DNA of 64,000 nucleotides, taken from Massilia oculi (GTDB lineage: Bacteria > Pseudomonadota > Gammaproteobacteria > Burkholderiales > Burkholderiaceae_D). The notes beneath the pieces are model-generated. The model was given only the letters and a program-made list of their open reading frames with translations, did not search any database and was not told the origin of the DNA. The stretch lies in NCBI RefSeq assembly GCF_003143515.1, contig NZ_CP029343.1, positions 2,046,001 to 2,110,000 on the forward strand. The letters are read 5' to 3'. The translations under genes and the position numbers were made by a program. The stretch's first letter is position 1. The number at the start of each line of letters is the position of its first letter. This document shows positions 15,560-25,011 of this stretch, one piece after another.

Positions 15560-18331
15560 TTAGTGCGCTTCTTCCCAGTTCTTGCCCACGCCAGTCTCGG
15601 CCAACAGCGGCACATTCAACTTGGCCACGCCCGCCATCAGCTCCGGCAGCTTGACCCGCACCAGTTCCAGCTCGCCTTCCGGCACTTCGAGCACCAGTTC
15701 ATCATGCACCTGCATGATCATGCGCGTGCCCAGCCCATCGCTTTCAATCCAGTTTTGCACCGCGATCATCGCCATTTTGATCAGGTCGGCCGCCGTGCCC
15801 TGCATCGGCGCATTGATCGCCGCGCGTTCGGCGCCGGCGCGGCGCGGGCCGTTCGGCGAATTGATCTCGGGCAGCCACAGGCGGCGGCCGAACACGGTCT
15901 CGACGTAGCCGCGCGCCTTCGCTTCCAGGCGCGTGTTGTCCATATACTGCTTCACGCCCGAGAAGCGCGCGAAATAGCGCTCGATATAGTTGGCGGCCGC
16001 GGCGCGTTCGATGCCCAGGTTGCCGGCCAGGCCGAAAGCGCTCATGCCATAGATCAGGCCGAAGTTGATCACCTTGGCGTAGCGGCGCTGCTCACTTTGC
16101 ACGTCGGCCGGCGGGATGCCGAAGATCTCGGCGGCGGTGGCGCGGTGGATGTCCTCGCCGTCGGCGAAAGCCTTGAGCATCGCCGCGTCGCCCGAGATGT
16201 GGGCCATGATGCGCAGCTCGATCTGCGAATAGTCGGCCGAGACGATCACGTGGCCGGGGGCGGCGATGAAGGCTTCGCGGATGCGGCGGCCTTCGGCATT
16301 ACGCACCGGGATGTTCTGCAGGTTCGGCTCGTTCGACGACAGGCGGCCGGTAATCGCCACCGCCTGCGCGTAATTCGTGTGCACGCGGCCAGTGTTCGGG
16401 TTGACCATCTTCGGCAGCTTGTCGGTATAGGTCGACTTGAGCTTGGACATGCCGCGGTGCTCGAGCAGGATCTTCGGCAGCGGATAATCCTCGGCCAGCT
16501 TCTGCAGCACCTCTTCGTCGGTCGACGGCGCGCCGGTGGCGGTCTTCTTGATCACCGGCAGGCCGAGCTTGCCGAAGAAGATCTCGCCGATCTGTTTCGG
16601 CGAACCCAGGTTGAACGGGCCGCCCGCCGCCTCATAGGCCTGCTGTTCCAGCTCCATCATGCGCTTGCCCAGTTCGCCCGACTGCACATCGAGCAGCGCG
16701 CTGTCGATCAGCACGCCGTTGCGCTCGATCTTGTGCAGCACTTCCATGGTCGGCATCTCGATCTCGCGGTAGATATAGGCGAGACCCTTGTCCTTCTGCA
16801 CTTCCGGCAGCATGCTCTGATGCAGGCGCAGGGTGATGTCCGAATCCTCGCCGGCATACTCGGTGGCGCGCGCCAGCTCGACCTGGTCGAAGCAGATCTG
16901 CTTGGCGCCCTTGCCGCACACGTCCACGTAGGGAATCGTGGTGTAGCCCAGGTGGCGCATCGCCATCGTGTCCATATCGTGCGGCTTGTGCGACTCGAAC
17001 ACGTACGATTGCAGCAGCGTGTCGTGCGCGATGCCTTTCAGGGTCACGCCATGGTTGGCGAAGATGTGCATATCGTACTTGAGGTTCTGGCCCACCTTCG
17101 GCTTGGCCGGATTTTCCAGCCAGCCGCGCATCTTTTCCAGCACGTGCTCGCGCGACAGCTGGTCCGGCGCGCCGGCGTAGCGGTGCGCTACGGGGATGTA
17201 GGCGCCCTTGCCCACCTCGACCGACAACGAGATGCCGACCATCTCGGCCGTCATCGGGTCGAGCGAGGTGGTTTCGGTGTCCACCGAGGTCAGCTCCGCA
17301 GCGTCGACCAGCGCCAGCCATTTATCCAGCTGCTCGTCGGTGAGGATGGTTTCGTACTCGCCCTTGATGACCGGCATGCCGGCCAGGGTCGCCGCGCCTT
17401 CCGGCGAATTGAGCGGCCCGCCGCCCGGCGCGCTGCCGGCGGCCGGACGCACGCTGCCATCGGTCGCCTTGGCGCCGCCCAGGTCGCGCAGCATGGTCTT
17501 GAAACCATAACGCTGGAAAAAGTCGCGCAACGCCTCGGCGTCTTCCGGACGGCCGACCAGCGTTTCCTCGAACGAAATCACGTGCTTGACCAGGTCGCAG
17601 TCGGTCTTGACGGTGATCAGTTCGCGCCCCTTCGGCAGCCACTCCAGCGCCGCCTGCAGGTTGGCGCCGACGGCGCCCCCGATGCTGGCCGCGTTCTCGA
17701 TCACGCCATCGAGCGAGCCGTGCAGGGTCAGCCATTTGACGGCCGTCTTGGGGCCGCACTTGGCCACGCCCGGCACGTTGTCGACGGTGTCGCCGACCAG
17801 GGTCAGGTAGTCGATGATGCGGTTTGGCGGCACGCCGAACTTGGCCAGCACGCCCGCTTCGTCCATGCGCTCGTTGGTCATGGTATTGATCAGCATGACC
17901 TTGTCGTTGACCAATTGAGCCAGGTCCTTGTCGCCGGTCGAGACCACGGTCTTCATGCCGCGCGCCGTCGCCTGCACCGCCAGGGTGCCGATCACGTCAT
18001 CGGCTTCGACCCCATCGACCATCAGGATCGGCCAGCCCATGTAGCGTACCACTTCGTGGATCGGTTCGATCTGCTTGCCCAGGTCTTCCGGCATCGAGGC
18101 GCGCGTGGCCTTGTATTCCGGATACAGGTCGTCGCGGAAGGTCTTGCCCTTGGCGTCGAACACGCAGGCGATGTAGGCGGCCGGGAAGTCGGCGCGCAGG
18201 CGGCGCAACATATTGACCATGCCGTGCATGGCGCCGGTCGGGAAGCCGTCCGGGCTGCGCAGGTCGGGCAGCGCGTGGTAGGCGCGATAAAGATAACTGG
18301 AACCGTCAACGAGCAGCAGGGTATTGTCCAT
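15560..18331 (-). CDS. polA: DNA polymerase I
   Basis: 923-residue replicative repair polymerase, the normal length. The N-terminal 5' nuclease domain shows VFDAKGKTFRDDLYPEYKA. The 3'-5' exonuclease domain keeps SVDTETTSLDPM with its catalytic Asp and Glu. The polymerase domain carries motif A (SADYSQIELRIMAH), motif B (RRYAKVINFGLIYGMSAFG) and motif C (MIMQVHDELVLEVPE) near the C terminus. It is divergent from the DUF2782 gene, with about 200 bp between them. It functions in Okazaki fragment maturation and excision repair. Confidence 0.97.
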   Translation of the reverse strand: MDNTLLLVDGSSYLYRAYHALPDLRSPDGFPTGAMHGMVNMLRRLRADFPAAYIACVFDAKGKTFRDDLYPEYKATRASMPEDLGKQIEPIHEVVRYMGWPILMVDGVEADDVIGTLAVQATARGMKTVVSTGDKDLAQLVNDKVMLINTMTNERMDEAGVLAKFGVPPNRIIDYLTLVGDTVDNVPGVAKCGPKTAVKWLTLHGSLDGVIENAASIGGAVGANLQAALEWLPKGRELITVKTDCDLVKHVISFEETLVGRPEDAEALRDFFQRYGFKTMLRDLGGAKATDGSVRPAAGSAPGGGPLNSPEGAATLAGMPVIKGEYETILTDEQLDKWLALVDAAELTSVDTETTSLDPMTAEMVGISLSVEVGKGAYIPVAHRYAGAPDQLSREHVLEKMRGWLENPAKPKVGQNLKYDMHIFANHGVTLKGIAHDTLLQSYVFESHKPHDMDTMAMRHLGYTTIPYVDVCGKGAKQICFDQVELARATEYAGEDSDITLRLHQSMLPEVQKDKGLAYIYREIEMPTMEVLHKIERNGVLIDSALLDVQSGELGKRMMELEQQAYEAAGGPFNLGSPKQIGEIFFGKLGLPVIKKTATGAPSTDEEVLQKLAEDYPLPKILLEHRGMSKLKSTYTDKLPKMVNPNTGRVHTNYAQAVAITGRLSSNEPNLQNIPVRNAEGRRIREAFIAAPGHVIVSADYSQIELRIMAHISGDAAMLKAFADGEDIHRATAAEIFGIPPADVQSEQRRYAKVINFGLIYGMSAFGLAGNLGIERAAAANYIERYFARFSGVKQYMDNTRLEAKARGYVETVFGRRLWLPEINSPNGPRRAGAERAAINAPMQGTAADLIKMAMIAVQNWIESDGLGTRMIMQVHDELVLEVPEGELELVRVKLPELMAGVAKLNVPLLAETGVGKNWEEAH

Positions 18332-18528
18332 AGGGGGTGTAATTCAGCATTCGGCAGGCAGCGCCGTCGGTGGCGCCAGGGTAACCCTCATTATCGCAGA
18401 ATCCGCATGGCCAGCCGCGTCTGTGCCTTGATGCCATTTCCCGGCTGCAAACAAGGGGTTTTGGCACACTTTTCACAGGGAAGCGGCGCCCTTTGCTACA
18501 ATGGACTAAACGACATTAGGTGACCATC

Positions 18529-19032
18529 ATGCTGCGCTCGACTCCCCGCTTTGCCCTCCTGACGCTTTGCCTGCTCGCCGGCTCGGTAGCGGCCCAGCAG
18601 TCGGCGTTGCCCCCGACGCAATCGACGCCGACCCCACCGCAGAACCAGCAGCGCCCCAGCGATGCGCCGCCCCAGCTCGAACGCATCGAGCCGGGCAGCG
18701 ACACGCCGGCGACCACGATTCCGCCGCGCCAGCGCACCAAGATCACCGAGCGCCGCAGCAACGACGGCACGGTCACCCAGGTCGAGGTAGAAAGCGGCCC
18801 GAGCCGCTACACCATGAAGCCTAACGTTGCACCAGGTAACGCCCAACCCGGCGATGCCACTGCCAACAACATCCGTGCCCCACAATGGACGGTGATGGAA
18901 TTCGACTTTGGCAATCCCAAGAAGCAGGACACAGCCGATCAGCCGGTCGCGCCGGCACCCGCGCGTCCGGGCGTGCCCGCCCGCGCCGACGTGCCGCCGC
19001 CGCCCGCGCTGGAGCCGACCACCAAACAATGA
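18529..19032 (+). CDS. DUF2782 domain-containing secreted protein
   Basis: Small protein of unknown function, 167 residues from this start. A clear Sec signal peptide (MLRSTPRFALLTLCLLAGSVAAQQ) is followed by a glutamine/proline-rich spacer and a central conserved part (PRQRTKITERRSNDGTVTQVEVESGPSRYTMKP split over about residues 65-100), then a proline-rich tail. The start at 18529 is preferred over the GTG at 18520 because TTAGGTG then sits at ribosome-binding distance. DUF2782 genes regularly stand between polA and homoserine kinase in Burkholderiales, as here, but the role is not known. Confidence 0.85.
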   Translation: MLRSTPRFALLTLCLLAGSVAAQQSALPPTQSTPTPPQNQQRPSDAPPQLERIEPGSDTPATTIPPRQRTKITERRSNDGTVTQVEVESGPSRYTMKPNVAPGNAQPGDATANNIRAPQWTVMEFDFGNPKKQDTADQPVAPAPARPGVPARADVPPPPALEPTTKQ

Positions 19033-19093
19033 TCCCGTCAGCCGCGGCGCCCGTGTCGCGGCGGCGGATTCTCACCTTCTCTTTTGTTAGCAC

Positions 19094-20062
19094 ATGGCAG
19101 TATTTACCGCGGTCTCGCTGGATGACCTTCACCAGTGGATTAAGCAGTACCCGCTCGGCCAGGCCGTCGGGCTCGAAGGCATTTCCTCCGGCATTGATAA
19201 CAGCAATTTTTTCTTGAATACCGCGCATGGTCCACGGTCTGGCCAGTATGTGCTGACGATCTTCGAGAACCTGCGCTTCGACCAGCTCCCCTTCTATGTC
19301 AAGCTGATGGCCCACCTGGCCGAGCGCGGCATTCCGGTGCCGGCGCCGGTGCCGAACACGGACGGCGAACTTGTGGTGCCATTGCACGGCAAGCCGGCGA
19401 TCATCGTCAGCCGCCTGCAGGGCAGTTCCCAGCTCGACCCGCAACCGGTGCACTGCGCCGAAGTGGGCCGCATGCTGGCGCGCATGCACCTGGCGGCCCA
19501 GGATTTCGCCCTGCATCAGCCCAATCTGCGTGGCCTGGACTGGTGGGTGGAAACCGCGCCGGTCGTCCTACCCTACTTGAGTGAAGCCGAAGCCGCGCTG
19601 CTGCGCAGCGAAGTGGTCTACCAGAGCGAATTCGCCGCCGGCGCCACCTATGCGCGGCTGGCGCGCGGGCCGGTGCACGCCGACCTGTTCCGTAATAACG
19701 TGATGTTCGAGGGCGAGCGCCTGAGCGGCTGCTTCGACTTCTATTTTGCCGGCGTCGACACCTGGCTGTACGACATCGCCGTGACCGTCAACGACTGGTG
19801 CGTCGACCTGGCAACTGGCGTTCTTGACGCACCCCGGGTGCGTGCGCTGCTGGACGCCTACCACGAGGTGCGGCCATTCACCGACGACGAACGGGCCGCC
19901 TGGCAGCCGATGCTGCGCGCCGGCGCGCTTCGCTTCTGGCTGTCGCGCCTGTATGATCTGCATCTTCCCCGTGCGGCCGAGCTGTTGACGCCGCACGATC
20001 CGACCCATTTCGAACGCATCCTGCGCGAGCGCATCGCTTGCCCGGCGCCGAATTTGCCCTAA
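19094..20062 (+). CDS. thrB: Homoserine kinase (ThrB type II, kinase-like fold)
   Basis: Phosphorylates L-homoserine in threonine synthesis. The 322-residue protein belongs to the aminoglycoside-phosphotransferase-like ThrB found in many beta- and gammaproteobacteria. Visible motifs are [15 protein letters not shown] in the nucleotide loop, [16 protein letters not shown] with the catalytic Asp-loop, and [19 protein letters not shown] for metal binding. It follows the DUF2782 gene by 60 bp, and its stop directly abuts the next gene, which suggests one transcript. Threonine synthase and homoserine dehydrogenase are not in the window. Confidence 0.94.
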   Translation: MAVFTAVSLDDLHQWIKQYPLGQAVGLEGISSGIDNSNFFLNTAHGPRSGQYVLTIFENLRFDQLPFYVKLMAHLAERGIPVPAPVPNTDGELVVPLHGKPAIIVSRLQGSSQLDPQPVHCAEVGRMLARMHLAAQDFALHQPNLRGLDWWVETAPVVLPYLSEAEAALLRSEVVYQSEFAAGATYARLARGPVHADLFRNNVMFEGERLSGCFDFYFAGVDTWLYDIAVTVNDWCVDLATGVLDAPRVRALLDAYHEVRPFTDDERAAWQPMLRAGALRFWLSRLYDLHLPRAAELLTPHDPTHFERILRERIACPAPNLP

Positions 20063-20842
20063 ATGAACAATTTGCCTGCTATCACCGGCTGGATCTGGCT
20101 CAAACGCGGCGCCAGCCTGTTCCGTCAACAACCCGCGGCCCTCACCACGCTGCTGTTCGCCAACATCCTCATCAGCATCCTGATCAGCGCCGTGCCGCTG
20201 CTGGGGCCGATGGTGGCGGTCGTGCTGATTCCCTCGTTCTCGATGGCCTTCATGATGGGTTGCTCGATGATCGAGAGCGGCCAGCGCGTCACGCCCGCGG
20301 TGCTGCTGACGGGATTCCGCAAGCCGGTATTCCGCGAGTTGTGCAAGGTCGGCGTGGTCTATCTGGGCGTGTCGCTGGTGCTGGCGCTGATCACGCGTTT
20401 CGCCGTCGATGCGACGTTCTGGGAGCAGGTCCGGGCCCAGGGCACGACCGGCACCCCGGCCGTGCTGGCCGGATCGGACGTGATGGCGATGTTCCTGATC
20501 TTCGCGGTCGACGTCGCGGCGCTGATCTCGCTGTGCTTCGCCGCCCCGCTCACCTACTGGCAAAAGATGCCGCCGTTCAAGGCCGTGTTCTACAGCTTCT
20601 TTGCCGTGAAACGCAGCGCCGGCGTGTTCCTGGTGCTGCTGCTGGCCTGGTTCGCGATCTTCTTCGCGGTGTGCATGGTGATCGCCATGCTGCTGGGCGG
20701 GAACAATCTCGCGCGGGTGGTGATCATGTGGGTGATCTTCCTGTTCATCCTGCTGCTGCAGTGCGCGATGTATGCGGGGTATCGGGAGATTTTCGGCAAG
20801 CCCGAGGCGGCGCCGGCCGACAAGGTCAGCCTCGAGAAATGA
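20063..20842 (+). CDS. BPSS1780-family membrane protein
   Basis: 259-residue integral membrane protein with about six hydrophobic helices and an N-terminal ITGWIWLKRGASLFRQQP motif characteristic of the BPSS1780 family. The function is unknown. Its ATG immediately follows the thrB stop, so it is probably translationally coupled to thrB, and the pairing is conserved in Burkholderiales. The C terminus is a short charged tail (PEAAPADKVSLEK). It is convergent with the helicase gene, with 44 bp between the stops. Confidence 0.82.
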   Translation: MNNLPAITGWIWLKRGASLFRQQPAALTTLLFANILISILISAVPLLGPMVAVVLIPSFSMAFMMGCSMIESGQRVTPAVLLTGFRKPVFRELCKVGVVYLGVSLVLALITRFAVDATFWEQVRAQGTTGTPAVLAGSDVMAMFLIFAVDVAALISLCFAAPLTYWQKMPPFKAVFYSFFAVKRSAGVFLVLLLAWFAIFFAVCMVIAMLLGGNNLARVVIMWVIFLFILLLQCAMYAGYREIFGKPEAAPADKVSLEK

Positions 20843-20886
20843 TGGATTGATGCGGGGTTGGCGCCTATGCCGCCAACCCGCGTGGT

Positions 20887-23214
20887 TCAGCGGCCGATCT
20901 TCTCGAGCTTCGCGATCGACAGGTCCAGCACCTTCATCCCGGCCGAGCCGAAATTGATCTGGGCCCGCGCCGCGCCGGCGCCGCCTTCGATATTGACGAT
21001 CACGCCTTCGCCGAACTTGGCGTGCGAGACCGACTCGCCCACGCGCCAGCCGGTGCCGCGGCCGTTATCCGACTTCGACTTTTGCGTGATCTGCTGCGCG
21101 ATCTTGTTGTCGCTGCCGCCGTCGCGGAACTTGGCGTCGTCCCAGGCCGTCGTCTGCTTGCGCCCGCCGAACCAGGCGGTCTGCACGCGCGGCGACAGCC
21201 ACTTGAGCGCTTCTTCCGGCAGCTCGTCGAAGAAGCGCGACTTCATGTTGAAGCGCGTCTGGCCGTGCAGCATGCGCTGCTGGGTAAAGCTCATGTACAG
21301 TCGGCGGCGCGCGCGCGTGATCGCCACGTACATCAGGCGCCGTTCTTCGTCCACGCCTTCTGCCTCGCGCGCGCTGCTCTCGTGCGGGAACAGGCCTTCT
21401 TCGAGGCCGGTGATGAATACCGCATCGAATTCGAGGCCCTTGGCCGAGTGCACCGTCATCAGCTGCAAGGCCTCTTGCCCGGCCTGGGCCTGGGCGTCGC
21501 CCGCCTCGAGCGAGGCATGCGACAGGAAGGCGGACAAGGGCGACATCACGGTCGGCAGCGGCGCGCCGCCGTCGATGACCTCGATGCCGTCCTGGTACAC
21601 CACCGCCTCGCCGGCCTGGGCCTGGGATGGCGGGCCGAGGTGAGCGGGCGCGCCGATGCCGAAGCCTTCTTCTTGCACGAACTGGGTGGCCGCGTTGACC
21701 ATCTGCTCCAGGTTCTCGATGCGGTCCGCCCCTTCCTTCTCGTTGGCGTAATGCGTGAGCAAGGTGCTGCGCTCGAGCACCACGCGCACCAGCTCGGGCA
21801 GCGGCAATTGCTGGGTCTCGAAACGCGCGCCTTCGATCAGTTTCACGAACGCGCCCAGCGACGTGCCGGCCTTGCCGGTCATGTAGGGCACGGCGGCGTA
21901 CAGCGAAATGCCATGGCTGTCGGCCGCCATCTGCAGTTGCTCGATCGAGCGCGCGCCGATGCCGCGGGTGGGGAAGTTCACCACGCGCAGGAAAGCCGAA
22001 TCGTTGTGCGGATTGTCCATCAGCTGCAGGTAGGCGATGGCGTGCTTGACCTCGGCGCGCTGGAAGTAACGCAGGCCGCCATACACGGTGTAAGGCAGGC
22101 CGGCCGCGAACAGCGCGTGCTCGATCACGCGGCTTTGCGCATTGCTGCGGTACAGGATCGCGATCTCGTTGCGCGGCATGCCCTCGTTCATGAGGCTTTT
22201 CGCCTCTTCGATGATCCACTGCGCTTCTTCGAGGTCGGACGAGGCCTCGTACACGCGCACCGGCTCGCCCTGGCCCGCATCCGTGCGCAGGTTCTTGCCC
22301 AGGCGCTTGGTGTTGTTGGCGATCAGGTAGTTGGCGCTGTCGAGGATGTGACCATGCGAGCGGTAGTTCTGCTCCAGCTTGATCAGGTTTTTCACCTGAT
22401 AGTCGCGCTCGAAGGCCGACATATTACCGACGTTGGCGCCGCGGAAGGCATAGATGCTCTGGTCGTCGTCGCCCACGGCGAAGATGGCGCCGCCGCCGGT
22501 CTCTCCCTGCCCCGCCAGCAATTTCAGCAAGTTGTATTGCAGATCATTGGTATCCTGGAACTCATCGACCAGGATGTGGCGGAAACGCATCTGGTAGTGA
22601 TGGCGCAGCGGGCCATTGCGCGCCAGCAGCTCGTAAGAACGCAGCAGCAGCTCGGCGAAATCGACCACGCCCTCGCGCTGGCACTGTTGATCGTACAACT
22701 CGTACAACTCGACCATGCGGCGCTCGATCGGATCGTAGGCCTCGACTTGCGAGGCGCGCAGGCCCTGGTCCTTGGCATTGTTGATGAAGTACATCAGGTT
22801 CTTGGCCGGGTACTTCTCGTCGTCGACGTTGTGCGCCTTGAGCATGCGCTTGATGAGCGACAGCTGGTCTTGCGAGTCGAGGATCTGGAAAGTCTGCGGC
22901 AGCGCGGCGTCGCGGTAGTGCGTGCGCAGCAGGCGGTTGCACAGGCCGTGGAAGGTGCCGATCCACATGCCGCGTGTATTGATTGGCAACATCGCCGACA
23001 GACGGGTCAGCATCTCCTTCGCCGCCTTGTTCGTGAACGTCACCGCCATGATGCCGGCGGGCGACACCTGGTTGGTCTGGATCAGCCAGGCGATGCGCGT
23101 GGTCAGCACGCGCGTCTTGCCGGAACCGGCGCCAGCAAGGATCAGCGCGCTCTGCGATGGCAGAGTGACGGCGGCCAATTGTTCGGGATTAAGGTTGTGA
23201 AGAAGGGTCTGCAT
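20887..23214 (-). CDS. uvrD: UvrD/Rep-family DNA helicase
   Basis: Superfamily 1A 3'-5' helicase of 775 residues acting in nucleotide excision repair, mismatch repair and fork restart. Motifs in order: Walker A GAGSGKTR (residues 28-35), Walker B VDEFQDTNDLQY, motif III GDDDQSIYAFRGA, motif V TVHSAKGLEFDAVFITGLEEG and motif VI YVAITRARRRLYMSF. The C-terminal part ends in a Tudor-like segment (HAKFGEGVIVNIEGGGAG-like, about residues 715-760), typical of UvrD/PcrA rather than Rep. The length is normal. The start follows a short space shared with the next minus-strand gene. Confidence 0.93.
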   Translation of the reverse strand: MQTLLHNLNPEQLAAVTLPSQSALILAGAGSGKTRVLTTRIAWLIQTNQVSPAGIMAVTFTNKAAKEMLTRLSAMLPINTRGMWIGTFHGLCNRLLRTHYRDAALPQTFQILDSQDQLSLIKRMLKAHNVDDEKYPAKNLMYFINNAKDQGLRASQVEAYDPIERRMVELYELYDQQCQREGVVDFAELLLRSYELLARNGPLRHHYQMRFRHILVDEFQDTNDLQYNLLKLLAGQGETGGGAIFAVGDDDQSIYAFRGANVGNMSAFERDYQVKNLIKLEQNYRSHGHILDSANYLIANNTKRLGKNLRTDAGQGEPVRVYEASSDLEEAQWIIEEAKSLMNEGMPRNEIAILYRSNAQSRVIEHALFAAGLPYTVYGGLRYFQRAEVKHAIAYLQLMDNPHNDSAFLRVVNFPTRGIGARSIEQLQMAADSHGISLYAAVPYMTGKAGTSLGAFVKLIEGARFETQQLPLPELVRVVLERSTLLTHYANEKEGADRIENLEQMVNAATQFVQEEGFGIGAPAHLGPPSQAQAGEAVVYQDGIEVIDGGAPLPTVMSPLSAFLSHASLEAGDAQAQAGQEALQLMTVHSAKGLEFDAVFITGLEEGLFPHESSAREAEGVDEERRLMYVAITRARRRLYMSFTQQRMLHGQTRFNMKSRFFDELPEEALKWLSPRVQTAWFGGRKQTTAWDDAKFRDGGSDNKIAQQITQKSKSDNGRGTGWRVGESVSHAKFGEGVIVNIEGGAGAARAQINFGSAGMKVLDLSIAKLEKIGR

Positions 23215-23290
23215 CCGGCCATTATACCGCCGCGATTTACTGTATGCCCATCCAGTTTCATTGCATCGGCCTCATCCCGACGCCGCTCGG

Positions 23291-23722
23291 TCAAACCCGC
23301 CTGATCAGCATGGCCACATTGAACTCGTCGTCGGCGCGCACCACGACGCGCTGGCCGACCACGGCAGTGCGTATCGGTGCGGCCAGGACATCGTCGCCAC
23401 TGGTCAGCCTGGCCAGTACACGCAGGTTGTCGTCGTGGCCCACACGAACGATGGTGAATTCCAGGTTCCATGGCGTTTCGCCATGCACGCCGCTCAGCTT
23501 GATGCGCTCGGCATTCTGCGCGACCACGACCGGCTTGCTGACCTCGCCGAACATGTCCAGCTTGAGCGCCACCTCGAATCCCGTATGGTGATTGGTGTGA
23601 CCGATCCCGGCCGGCGGCCAGGGACGCGCTTGCGCGGCGGAGCTGACCATTCCTGCGAATGCGGCAACAGGCAGGGCGAGGCAAAGCTGGCGGCGCTTGC
23701 GGTTGGACGATGGGACGCTCAT
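23291..23722 (-). CDS. Hypothetical exported protein
   Basis: A 143-residue protein I do not recognise. The N terminus (SNRKRRQLCLALPVAAFAG, then a cleavage-like SSAAQA) is a signal peptide with an RR pair that could be Tat or Sec. The mature part is a compact beta-rich domain (VALKLDMFGEVSKPVVVA, VGQRVVVRADDEFNVAMLI). A GTG at 23746 would add eight residues; the ATG at 23722 places the charged region at the usual distance. It stands alone between the helicase and the GFA gene. The codon bias matches the neighbours, so I think it is real. Confidence 0.65.
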   Translation of the reverse strand: MSVPSSNRKRRQLCLALPVAAFAGMVSSAAQARPWPPAGIGHTNHHTGFEVALKLDMFGEVSKPVVVAQNAERIKLSGVHGETPWNLEFTIVRVGHDDNLRVLARLTSGDDVLAAPIRTAVVGQRVVVRADDEFNVAMLIRRV

Positions 23723-23800
23723 GGCGGGTACTTTCCGGGAAGTCACGATGATTCCATGCTCGCACCTTCCTGCACGGATGACAATGCGGTCCGCATGAAA

Positions 23801-24202
23801 TCAGCCTTCCGACCGCGTTTTCTGGTACTGCGGCAAGCCGTCCTGCAATTTCAGCCAGCCCAGCCGGCTGCGCACGTAGGTGTGGTCGGCCGGCGGCACC
23901 TGTTCCGGGTCGTCCAGGCTGGCGGTGGCGAGGTCGATCTCGTCGGGCCAGCGCTCGTCGTGCCAGGTGAGCGTGGTGCCGCAGGAAGGACAGAAACTGC
24001 GCAGCGCATATTCGCTGGAGCGGAAGCGTTGCGGTGCGCTGGCGGTCCAGTGCAGGCTCGTTATCCTGACGCTGAACCAGGCGAAGGCCGGGGCGCCGGA
24101 AGCCTTGCGGCAATCCGTGCAGTGGCACAGCGTGCTGTTGAAAGGTTCGCCGCGCGCCTCATAGCGCACCGCCCCGCAGAAGCATCCACCTTGCAAGCTC
24201 AT
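23801..24202 (-). CDS. GFA-family zinc protein (glutathione-dependent formaldehyde-activating-like)
   Basis: 133-residue protein with the Mss4-like zinc fold of the GFA family. The cysteines sit in GGCFCGAVRYEARG, CHCTDCRKASGAPAF and FCPSCGTTL, all conserved positions. Family members are often annotated as formaldehyde-activating, but most have no proven activity. The start at 24202 is chosen because GAGGAGAG lies directly upstream; an earlier in-frame start at 24265 would add 21 residues unlike the family. A class III alcohol dehydrogenase lies 5 kb away and is not an operon partner. Confidence 0.85.
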   Translation of the reverse strand: MSLQGGCFCGAVRYEARGEPFNSTLCHCTDCRKASGAPAFAWFSVRITSLHWTASAPQRFRSSEYALRSFCPSCGTTLTWHDERWPDEIDLATASLDDPEQVPPADHTYVRSRLGWLKLQDGLPQYQKTRSEG

Positions 24203-24331
24203 CCGATTCTCTCCTCGATGCAACATCGTCGATTTCACACAGGAAACCACATTAACATCGCGCAACTTCTTTGAAGCGACATGCCAGCCGCGCGCCCCTC
24301 CCTTGTCTTTTCGCTTATTTTAATGACAGAT

Positions 24332-24348
24332 TCGCGACAAGGTCGCGA
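24332..24348. repeat. Short perfect inverted repeat upstream of the SRPBCC gene
   Basis: TCGCGAC-AAG-GTCGCGA, 7-bp arms with a 3-base spacer, about 70 bp upstream of the SRPBCC start. The position and size fit a regulator site, but no regulator can be named. Confidence 0.35.
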
Positions 24349-24417
24349 GCCCCGTTCGCATGTGCATTCATTCGAGCCCCGGCGCGACGCGCCAGGGCGA
24401 AACCTAAGGAGAACACT

Positions 24418-24963
24418 ATGTTGGGTCGTGTAGTTACCGTGGCCGCACTGGCCGTCGGCGGCGCAATGCTGTCGAAGAAACTCAAGCAGAACCGTGGCTT
24501 TGGCGCCAGCTCGTCGATCGTCGAAACGATCGAAGTCAACGTGCCTGTCCGTACCGCCTACAATCAGTTCACCCAGTTCGAAGACTTCCCGCAATTCATG
24601 AAGAGCGTGAAGGAGATTCGCCAGCTGGACGACAAGCACCTGCACTGGAAGGCCAACGTGGCCGGCGAAGACAAGGAATGGGATGCCGAGATCACCGAGC
24701 AAATCCCGGACAACCGCATCGCCTGGCGCAGCGTCACCGGCGTCAAGAACGGCGGCGTGGTCACCTTCCACAAGATCTCGGACACCGTCACCCGCATTGC
24801 GCTGCAGATGGACTACGAGCCGGAAGGCCCGCTGGAAACCCTGGGCGACGCCCTGGGCGCGGTGCGCATGGAAGCGCGCTCGAACCTGTCCAACTTCAAG
24901 GAATTGCTGGAAAAACGCGGCAGCGAGACCGGTGGCTGGCGCGGGAAGATCGAGCAGCATTGA
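24418..24963 (+). CDS. SRPBCC-family protein (cyclase/dehydrase-like)
   Basis: 181-residue protein. A short hydrophobic N terminus (VVTVAALAVGGAMLSKKL) is followed by a START/Bet v1-like SRPBCC domain from about residue 38, with VNVPVRTAYNQFTQFEDFPQFM, KEWDAEITEQIPDNRIAW and MDYEPEGPLETLGDALG. This matches the COG5637 type of polyketide cyclase-like proteins. The ligand and function are unknown. AAGGAGA sits at ideal distance from the ATG, which excludes the longer reading from 24271. The gene stands alone, followed by a strong palindrome. Confidence 0.83.
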   Translation: MLGRVVTVAALAVGGAMLSKKLKQNRGFGASSSIVETIEVNVPVRTAYNQFTQFEDFPQFMKSVKEIRQLDDKHLHWKANVAGEDKEWDAEITEQIPDNRIAWRSVTGVKNGGVVTFHKISDTVTRIALQMDYEPEGPLETLGDALGAVRMEARSNLSNFKELLEKRGSETGGWRGKIEQH

Positions 24964-24970
24964 TCGACCA

Positions 24971-25011
24971 ATGAGGCAGGGGCGGCGGCCTGGCCGCCGC
25001 CCCTGCCTCAT
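24971..25011. repeat. 20-bp perfect GC-rich palindrome between convergent genes
   Basis: Arms 24971-24990 and 24992-25011 are exact reverse complements (left arm begins ATGAGGCAGGGGCGG). In RNA it would form a very stable hairpin, but there is no T run on either side, so it is not a classical intrinsic terminator. It ends at the stop of the HpaR-like gene. Confidence 0.7.

Noticed and set aside
15497..18523. A plus-strand open frame of about 1000 codons opposite polA
   Set aside because: polA is certain on the minus strand. The mirror frame is histidine- and arginine-rich without motifs.
21022..23304. A plus-strand open frame opposite the UvrD helicase gene
   Set aside because: Same cause: mirror frame of a high-GC gene with no recognisable domain.
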